A stretch of 22,130 bases of DNA from NCBI GenBank assembly GCA_947565875.1, contig CANOHR010000003.1, positions 1 to 22,130 of the forward strand, read 5' to 3'. Made by a program: the position numbers and the translations under genes. Positions within the stretch are counted from its first letter, which is position 1. Each line of letters starts with the position of its first letter. The stretch comes from an uncultured Pseudoflavonifractor sp. (lineage in GTDB: Bacteria > Bacillota > Clostridia > Oscillospirales > Oscillospiraceae). The notes beneath the pieces were generated by a model. That model worked only from the letters and a program-made list of their open reading frames with translations, searched no databases and was not told the origin of the DNA. Shown in pieces: positions 7,712 to 12,193 of this stretch.

Positions 7712-7718
7712 TGTCGAA
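7712..7718 (+). promoter_or_regulatory. Spo0A-box-like heptamer
   Basis: TGTCGAA is a perfect match to the core 0A box of spore-forming Firmicutes. A seven-base match can arise by chance, but it falls in a gene-free AT-rich region close to the DnaA-box-like pair. Confidence 0.3.
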
Positions 7719-7775
7719 TGAATATTATTTTGCATACTAGCCAACAAAAGAATACCAAAGAACATAATTTGTAAA

Positions 7776-7795
7776 CCAGGGCCGGAGTACCCTGG
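7776..7795 (-). terminator. Weak hairpin, possible terminator downstream of the small RNA candidate
   Basis: CCAGGG and CCCTGG pair around an 8-base loop; on the minus strand they are followed by TTTAC. The stem is short and the T run is poor, so this is a weak call. Confidence 0.3.
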
Positions 7796-7813
7796 GAATG
7801 ATTATACCAGGAA

Positions 7814-7920
7814 GCAAAAATGCTTGCTTGCAAGGGCATTTTTGCGACGCCGTCAATGGCGCAGCCGCGCTTTGCGCGGGAGGGACGAAGCCCCACAGGC
7901 TTGCGAAGCAAGACTGTCTG
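7814..7920 (-). ncRNA. Candidate small structured RNA of about 110 bases
   Basis: Read on the minus strand, the segment starts about 7 bases after a strong extended -10 promoter and contains no reading frame of note. In order it can form CAG-CTTGC/GCAAG-CTG (7896-7916), a GGGG/TCCC stem, CCGCGC/GCGCGG with a 3-base loop (7865-7879), CGCC/GGCG, and a final 10-bp stem GCAAAAATGC/GCATTTTTGC (7814-7845), whose T-rich 3' arm resembles a terminator. The run of adjacent hairpins after a good promoter suggests a small RNA. No known RNA family is recognised. A composite intergenic repeat is the main alternative. Confidence 0.5.
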
Positions 7921-7925
7921 CGGCC

Positions 7926-7954
7926 ATTATAGCATGGATCCCCCCAAAAAACAA
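7926..7954 (-). promoter_or_regulatory. Extended -10 promoter for the small RNA candidate
   Basis: Minus strand: TTGTTT (7949-7954), 17-base spacer ending TGC, TATAAT (7926-7931). The -10 is perfect and has the TGn extension. The -35 overlaps the T-rich stretch that follows the spoIID hairpin. Confidence 0.6.
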
Positions 7955-7982
7955 ATCCCGACGGGCGGCTATCAGCCGCCCG
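7949..7982 (-). terminator. Hairpin and T-rich stretch ending spoIID
   Basis: A 9-bp stem (CGGGCGGCT at 7962-7970 with AGCCGCCCG at 7974-7982) spans the end of spoIID. Its 3-base loop overlaps the first two bases of the stop codon anticomplement (7972-7974). On the minus strand a T-rich run follows after about 8 bases. It is a less than ideal intrinsic terminator because of that gap. Confidence 0.55.
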
Positions 7983-9054
7983 CCTCGGTATCCGGCGAAA
8001 CCAGTCCCCCCACCGTCACGCCGGTGTAATACCACTCCAGGATCTCCTGAAAGTTTTTGCCCTCCCCGGCCATGGCGTTGGCGCCGTACTGACTCATGCC
8101 CACGGCGTGGCCGTAGCCTGTGACCCAAAAGGTGACGCCCTCCTCCGTAGCCGCGGCCGTAAAGTGGGCGGAGCGAAGGCCAAAGAGGCTTCGGGCTTGT
8201 CCGCCGCTGAGACTTACCCCGCCGATGGTCACGGTAGTCACCACCCCGGAATCATCCAGGACCAGATCCCGGAACCAGTCCTGGGGCGGGACAGTCAGGT
8301 CCGCCTCAGGGTAAGTACCCCGGAACCGGGCAGAAAAATCCTCCAGAGAGAACGTCACCACCGTCTGCCAACCCGGCACTTCCTCCCCCTCGGGGCTGTC
8401 CACCGCTGAAAGATAAGGGATCTCAGTTCCCCAGACGCTTACCGCGTCGGAGGTCCGGCCCGCCGTGGAGGAAAAAAAGACCGCGTCGATAGGTTTTCCT
8501 TCATAGAGACACAAAAGGCCGTCTGTCTCCAGAAGGGCCCGGTTTATTTTGGCGGCATATGTCTCCGCCTCCGCCCCCCAGCCCACCGCCGCCTGCTCCG
8601 GGGTAAGGTATGCCTGACAACAGGTATAGTCGTCACATACGTCGGCGCCGGGATGCTTATCCCCTGTTCCGGAACGCTGATACAGGCAGTAAGTCCGGGC
8701 GGCTACCGTCTGAGCCTTTAGCGCCTCCAGCTGAAAGGACGCCGGCATTTCTGCGGCGGTAACTCTCCAGAGGTAGTCCCGAAGGGTCAGTTTCTCCACC
8801 TGACCATCCCCCCGCAAAAGCCGTAAGGTCTGGCTCTGGTCCCACCCTGACACCGGCGATGCAACAGTGGGCTCCACAAGGGGCAAAGTAGCGGTGGGCA
8901 GGGGTGAGGGCAAAGGCTGGTCTTCCTCCCTTTCCCGTCCTTTCCCCGGCAGGAGCAGTGCGGGCAGTAGAAACAGGAACAGCAGCAATACCAGTCCAAG
9001 CCCCGCCGCGCGCAGGGGCCAGGTGGGACTTCTTCGGATTTCTTGCCTTATCAT
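7972..9054 (-). CDS. spoIID: Stage II sporulation protein D, septal peptidoglycan lytic transglycosylase
   Basis: SpoIID cleaves denuded glycan strands during engulfment of the forespore, working with SpoIIM and SpoIIP in the mother cell. The 360-residue product has an N-terminal membrane anchor (about residues 14-34, leucine-rich), a Pro-rich linker, then the SpoIID/LytB domain. The motif AAEMPASFQLEALKAQTVAA contains the catalytic Glu (about residue 102). Other landmarks are the Cys-rich DVCDDYTCCQAY segment where relatives bind zinc, SSTAGRTSDAVSVWG, and the C-terminal GYGHAVGMSQYGA. The start is the ATG at 9054 after AGAGGGAA; an in-frame extension to 9231 lacks a ribosome site and would overlap the gltA promoter. 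No spoIIQ or spoIIM is beside it. No convincing sigma-E promoter was found by eye. Confidence 0.93.
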   Translation of the reverse strand: MIRQEIRRSPTWPLRAAGLGLVLLLFLFLLPALLLPGKGREREEDQPLPSPLPTATLPLVEPTVASPVSGWDQSQTLRLLRGDGQVEKLTLRDYLWRVTAAEMPASFQLEALKAQTVAARTYCLYQRSGTGDKHPGADVCDDYTCCQAYLTPEQAAVGWGAEAETYAAKINRALLETDGLLCLYEGKPIDAVFFSSTAGRTSDAVSVWGTEIPYLSAVDSPEGEEVPGWQTVVTFSLEDFSARFRGTYPEADLTVPPQDWFRDLVLDDSGVVTTVTIGGVSLSGGQARSLFGLRSAHFTAAATEEGVTFWVTGYGHAVGMSQYGANAMAGEGKNFQEILEWYYTGVTVGGLVSPDTEAGG

Positions 9055-9070
9055 GGAATTCCCTCTTTCC

Positions 9071-9086
9071 TGTGGATAGGTCCACA
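9071..9086. promoter_or_regulatory. Inverted repeat between spoIID and gltA, possible operator
   Basis: TGTGGATAGGTCCACA is a 6-4-6 inverted repeat lying 17 bases upstream of the spoIID start codon and 17 bases upstream of the gltA -35 box. One half, CTATCCACA, differs from the DnaA-box consensus by one base. A regulator of either divergent gene could bind here; this is inference. Confidence 0.4.
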
Positions 9087-9102
9087 AATTTTGCAATTCT
9101 TG

Positions 9103-9131
9103 TTGACCAAACTTGCAAATTAGAGTATAAT
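9103..9131 (+). promoter_or_regulatory. Sigma-A-type promoter for gltA
   Basis: TTGACC (9103-9108), 17-base spacer, TATAAT (9126-9131). This near-consensus promoter implies a leader of about 178 bases before the gltA ATG, long enough to hold regulatory structure. Confidence 0.75.
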
Positions 9132-9208
9132 GGGGAAGATATTTATGCTCCAGGTGGGTTGGGCGGCAGATCGCCGCAGTCCCAATAGGCCCCGCAATAG
9201 CGGACAGA

Positions 9209-9245
9209 GGCGCATGATGGCGGGTGTGCAATGTGCGCCCCTACG
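9209..9245. repeat. GTAGGGGCG-type palindrome in the gltA leader
   Basis: GGCGCA (9209-9214) pairs with TGCGCC (9234-9239), followed by CCTACG. It belongs to the same short palindrome family as those at 4527, 5240, 10729, 10892, 12046 and 12113. A neighbouring stem, TTGGG with CCCAA enclosing CGGC/GCCG, is also possible in this leader. Confidence 0.5.
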
Positions 9246-9315
9246 CAGGCAGCGGGGCAGGAATATCAACAGACTGTCCACACTGTATCAATAAAACGCA
9301 AAGGAGCGTTTGCCT

Positions 9316-10674
9316 ATGTCTGCCGAATCCTTTTCCCAGGGCCTGTTTGAGGGCCTGTGCCTGGAGTATCAGAAGAACAACCACATCGACCCCGGCGAGT
9401 TTACCCGATGGGAAGTCAAGCGGGGCCTCCGCAACGCCGACGGTACCGGCGTGGTGGCGGGAATTACCGAGATCGCCAACGTCCGGGGCTACTACATCCA
9501 GGACGGCGAGCGGGAGCCCATGGACGGACAGCTGATCTACCGGGGCATCGACATGAGCGAACTGATCCACGGCTTTACTGCCGAGGGCCGTTTTGGTTAC
9601 GCTGAGACCGCCTACCTTCTTCTGATGGGCACGCTTCCCACCCAGGATCAACTCTCCGCCTTCGAGACCTTTCTGGACGCCAACCACAACCTTCCCCGCA
9701 TGTTCACCGAGGATATGATCCTGAAGGCTCCCTCCCCCGACGTGATGAACAAGCTGGCCCGTGGAGTGCTTGCCCTCTACTCTTACGATGATACCCCCGA
9801 GGACATGACGCTTTCCAGCGAATTAAGGCGGGCCATGACCCTGATCGCCCGTACCCCCCAGATCGTGGCCCACGCCTACGCCGCCAAGAAACACTACTAC
9901 GACAATGACAGCCTCTACCTTCACCGGCCCCAACCGGGGCTTTCCATGGCGGAAAATTTTCTCTGGTCGGTGCGCCATGACAACCAGTTTACCGAGGAGG
10001 AGGCCAAGCTGCTGGATCTGTGCATGGTACTCCACGCCGAACACGGCGGCGGCAACAACTCGGCTTTCACCTGCCGGGTGCTGACCAGTACGGGCACCGA
10101 CCTCTACTCCGCCATCGCCGGGGCAGTGGGCTCCCTGAAGGGCCCCAAGCATGGCGGCGCCAATAAAAAAGTGATGGAAATGTTCCAGTACATCGAGGAT
10201 GAGGTCAGGGACTGGTCTGACGAGGAGGAGCTTTCCGCCTATATCGGAAAGCTGCTGGACAAGGAGGCGGGGGACCGGTCGGGACTTATCTACGGCATGG
10301 GCCATGCGGTCTATACCCTCTCCGACCCCCGGGCGGTGATCCTGCGAAAGTTCGCCAGGGGCCTTGCCCAAAAGAAAGGCATGCTGGAGGAACTGGAACT
10401 TTACGAAGCGGTGGAGCGGCTCACCCCCCAGGTCATGGCCGCCAGAGGAGCGCGGAAGATCCTTTGTGCCAATGTGGATATGTTCTCCGGGTTTGTCTAT
10501 AAGATGATGGGCATCCCGGAGGAGCTCTACACCCCCCTCTTTGCCATGTCCCGGATGACAGGCTGGTGCGCCCACCGGCTGGAGGAGTTGTTCACCCCCG
10601 GCGCCCGGATCATCCGCCCGGCCTATAAGGCCATCTCCCCCACCCGGCCCTTTGTGCCGCTGGAGGAGCGGTAA
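9316..10674 (+). CDS. gltA: Citrate synthase (citrate/2-methylcitrate synthase family)
   Basis: Condenses acetyl-CoA with oxaloacetate to citrate; in Clostridia it usually feeds an incomplete, biosynthetic TCA branch toward glutamate. The 452-residue protein has the catalytic triad visible: His240 and His243 region in LHAEHGGGNNSAFT, His330 in GMGHAVYTLSDPRA, and Asp388 in ANVDMFSGFVYKMMG. It also shows the KGPKHGGAN motif and C-terminal MSRMTGWCAHRLEE. The length is typical of the clostridial type of about 450 residues. The ATG at 9316 follows AAAGGAG; an in-frame TTG six bases earlier is too close to that site and is rejected. No aconitase or isocitrate dehydrogenase is adjacent. Its stop codon overlaps the first bases of the 177-base repeat copy B. 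Confidence 0.95.
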   Translation: MSAESFSQGLFEGLCLEYQKNNHIDPGEFTRWEVKRGLRNADGTGVVAGITEIANVRGYYIQDGEREPMDGQLIYRGIDMSELIHGFTAEGRFGYAETAYLLLMGTLPTQDQLSAFETFLDANHNLPRMFTEDMILKAPSPDVMNKLARGVLALYSYDDTPEDMTLSSELRRAMTLIARTPQIVAHAYAAKKHYYDNDSLYLHRPQPGLSMAENFLWSVRHDNQFTEEEAKLLDLCMVLHAEHGGGNNSAFTCRVLTSTGTDLYSAIAGAVGSLKGPKHGGANKKVMEMFQYIEDEVRDWSDEEELSAYIGKLLDKEAGDRSGLIYGMGHAVYTLSDPRAVILRKFARGLAQKKGMLEELELYEAVERLTPQVMAARGARKILCANVDMFSGFVYKMMGIPEELYTPLFAMSRMTGWCAHRLEELFTPGARIIRPAYKAISPTRPFVPLEER

Positions 10675-10849
10675 GAAGGGCGGAGAACAGGTCAGCCGAG
10701 GGGCTAACGACGGAGCGGAACGAAAAGGCCGTAGGGGCGCCCTTTGCGCCTACGGTCTTTTTGCGGAGTCGGAGGAGTTAGATCCCGAGGCGTCCTGACC
10801 TGTTCGTAGCCTGACGTGGCTCGCTTCCGGGAAAGACCGATATAGCACC
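10673..10849 (-). repeat. 177-base structured repeat, copy B (possible ncRNA)
   Basis: Inverted copy of 5318-5494. Read on the minus strand, the outer stem GAACAGGTCAG/CTGACCTGTTC is a perfect 11 bp, whereas copy A has one mismatch. Inside it CTAAC/GTTAG and CGAC/GTCG pair, then AAAAG/CTTTT replaces the AAAAC/GTTTT of copy A, and the tip is CCGTAGG/CCTACGG (10729-10755), a GTAGGGGCG-type palindrome. The small upstream hairpin persists using G-T pairs. One end lies inside the gltA stop codon, so on the plus strand the element would form the gltA 3' untranslated region. Confidence 0.75.
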
Positions 10850-10891
10850 GCCTTGCAGGAGGGGCAAGGTCTCGGCTTCTCCTTCGGTCGT

Positions 10892-10935
10892 ACGATGGAC
10901 AAGCGCCCCCGGCGCCTATCGTCCCGCCCCTACGC
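10892..10935. repeat. Nested GC-rich palindrome with CCCCTACG edge
   Basis: ACGAT (10892-10896) pairs with ATCGT (10918-10922) around GCGCC/GGCGC (10903-10915), followed by CCCGCCCCTACG. It is a further member of the GTAGGGGCG palindrome family and directly adjoins the three-way-junction repeat that follows. Confidence 0.5.
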
Positions 10936-10940
10936 AGCCA

Positions 10941-11013
10941 TTCCACCATATTTCGGCGAAATAGGGATGCGGATTGCCACGGGCCCTTCGGGCCCTCGCA
11001 ATGACAGGTGGAA
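10941..11013. repeat. 73-base three-way-junction-like palindrome (REP-like)
   Basis: TTCCACC (10941-10947) pairs exactly with GGTGGAA (11007-11013). Inside are two hairpins, TATTTC/GAAATA with a 3-base loop (10949-10963) and ATTGC-cac-GGGCCC/GGGCCC-tc-GCAAT (10973-11002). The latter has the CATTGCGAG...GGCAATCC look of REP-type repeats found in many bacterial genomes. No reading frame is present. The two-hairpin arrangement inside closing arms is typical of small repeats copied by REP-associated transposases or of structured RNAs. Confidence 0.6.
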
Positions 11014-11050
11014 AAGCTCATCTTCCAACGCTCAATTTATTTACAACGCA

Positions 11051-11085
11051 AAATGTCCCCTCTGCTTTACACAGAGGGGACATTT
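11051..11085. terminator. Bidirectional terminator-like hairpin after the sensor kinase gene
   Basis: A perfect 14-bp stem (11051-11064 with 11072-11085) has a 7-base loop. It lies 20 bases past the kinase stop codon on the minus strand. The plus-strand side has the better T run (TTTCTTTTTC), so plus-strand transcripts arriving from gltA through the intergenic repeats would also end here. Confidence 0.8.
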
Positions 11086-11105
11086 CTTTTTCGTTTATTC
11101 TTCCG

Positions 11106-12017
11106 TCACTCCTTCAGCGGCAGGGCGATCACAAAGGCGGTCCTGGTCCCGGTGCTTTCCGCCCGAATGGTCCCGCCGTGAAGTCCTACGATCTCCTTGG
11201 CAATGGCCAGTCCCAGACCCGCGCCGCCGGTGCTGGTGGAGCGGGCGGCGTCCAGGCGGTAGAATTTTTCAAAGATGTTGGAAAGTTCCCCCTCGGGGAT
11301 CTCCAGGCCCTGGTTGGCGATGGTCACCACCACATCCTTCTCCACCCGGCGGGCGGTAAGTTCCACGGGGGAACCGGGGGTGGAATAGCTGACGGCGTTG
11401 CGCAGAACGTTGTCAAAGACCCTGGCCAGCCGGTCTCCGTCCCCCTCTACCACCAGGTGGGGCTCGATATCCGACACACAGGAAAGGTCCTTGGAGGCAA
11501 AAAGAGGATAAAATTCATCGGAAAGCTGCTCCAGGAGGAAGGATACCTGCACCGGATCCCGCCGGTCCAAAGCCAGCTCCATAGTGTTGATGTCAAAGAA
11601 TTCCCCTACCAGTTCCTCCAACCGCTGTGCCTTCGCGAAAGCGATGCCGGTATATTTGCTCCGCTGCTCCTCGCTGAGTCCCGGCTCGTCCCGGAGAAGT
11701 TCCAGATAACCCAGTACCGACGTGAGTGGCGTTTTCAGGTCATGGGCCAGAAAGGCGATAAGGTCCTGCTTGCGCCGCTGGGCCTGCCGCTGCTCCTCCT
11801 GCTGGAGGGCCAGCCGCTCCCGAATGGCGGAAAGTTCGCTGCCTACGCTTCGCAAGGCCCTGGGAATGGTAAGCTCCCGTTCCGGATCGGCCAGGACGGC
11901 ACGGAGATAGCCGCCCACCTGCCGAAGACGCAGGGTGGGACGGAGGATCAACAGGACCAAGGTCCCCAAGAGGGTAAGGGCCAGGACGGTGACCAGGATA
12001 GCTTGGGTAGGCGACAT
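11106..12017 (-). CDS. VanS-like membrane sensor histidine kinase (no adjacent response regulator)
   Basis: A 303-residue sensor kinase. One N-terminal membrane helix (about residues 6-25) leads to a cytoplasmic linker and coiled coil (about 55-85), then the dimerisation/phosphoacceptor domain with FLAHDLKTPLTSVLGYLELL (His92). The HATPase domain has an N box (FDNVLRNAVSYS), a G1-like segment IANQGLEIPE and an F/G2 region IFEKFYRLDAARSTSTGG-AGLGLAIAKEI. The FLAHD(L/I)KTPLTS box and the G1 box without the usual D-x-G are features of VanS-type kinases. There is almost no extracellular sensing domain. No OmpR-type regulator gene is beside it, so its partner is unknown. VanS likeness does not imply vancomycin resistance. 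The ATG follows AAGGAGA. Confidence 0.9.
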   Translation of the reverse strand: MSPTQAILVTVLALTLLGTLVLLILRPTLRLRQVGGYLRAVLADPERELTIPRALRSVGSELSAIRERLALQQEEQRQAQRRKQDLIAFLAHDLKTPLTSVLGYLELLRDEPGLSEEQRSKYTGIAFAKAQRLEELVGEFFDINTMELALDRRDPVQVSFLLEQLSDEFYPLFASKDLSCVSDIEPHLVVEGDGDRLARVFDNVLRNAVSYSTPGSPVELTARRVEKDVVVTIANQGLEIPEGELSNIFEKFYRLDAARSTSTGGAGLGLAIAKEIVGLHGGTIRAESTGTRTAFVIALPLKE

Positions 12018-12045
12018 AGAAAAATCTCCTTGGCAGGGCGTTTTT

Positions 12046-12070
12046 CGTAGGGGCGGATATTATCCGCCGC
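12046..12070. repeat. GTAGGGGCG palindrome in the kinase leader
   Basis: CGTAGGGGCGGAT is followed by ATCCGCC, giving a 7-bp stem GGCGGAT/ATCCGCC. It lies between the predicted kinase promoter and its ribosome site, so it would be transcribed in the leader. Confidence 0.55.
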
Positions 12071-12079
12071 TTCCGTTAC

Positions 12080-12108
12080 AGTATACCGAATCAGGAGGGA
12101 AAATACAA
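12080..12108 (-). promoter_or_regulatory. Sigma-A-type promoter for the sensor kinase
   Basis: Minus strand: TTGTAT (12103-12108), 17-base spacer, TATACT (12080-12085). The predicted leader is about 55 bases. Confidence 0.65.
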
Positions 12109-12112
12109 GGGC

Positions 12113-12143
12113 AGGTCGGGCGCTTTGTAAAGCGCCCCTACCT
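12113..12143. repeat. GTAGGGGCG-type palindrome between the kinase and the SLH gene
   Basis: GGGCGCTTT (12118-12126) pairs with AAAGCGCCC (12129-12137), flanked by AGGT and ACCT that extend the pairing. The right edge reads CCCTAC as in the other family members. Confidence 0.55.
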
Positions 12144-12147
12144 GTAT

Positions 12148-12181
12148 AAAAGGACCGCCGGGTTTCCCCGGCGGTCCTTTT
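12148..12181 (-). terminator. Intrinsic terminator of the giant SLH protein gene
   Basis: A perfect 15-bp stem (12148-12162 with 12167-12181) with a 4-base loop lies 12 bases past the stop codon. Its minus-strand 3' arm ends in four T residues followed by TATA. Confidence 0.85.
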
Positions 12182-12193
12182 ATCGCGCTTTGC

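Noticed and set aside
9087..9160. Sigma-E promoter for spoIID
   Set aside because: A CATTATACT-like -10 is present on the minus strand, but no -35 at suitable spacing was seen, so no promoter is claimed.
9055..9231. N-terminal extension of spoIID to 9231
   Set aside because: The extension has no ribosome site, would overlap the gltA promoter, and puts extra residues before a normal membrane anchor.
11106..12017. Vancomycin resistance determinant
   Set aside because: Only a VanS-like kinase is present; no vanR, vanH, vanX or ligase genes are in the window.
10974..12050. Plus-strand open frame of 358 codons across the sensor kinase
   Set aside because: Antisense to a kinase with all its catalytic boxes; it also starts inside a palindromic repeat.
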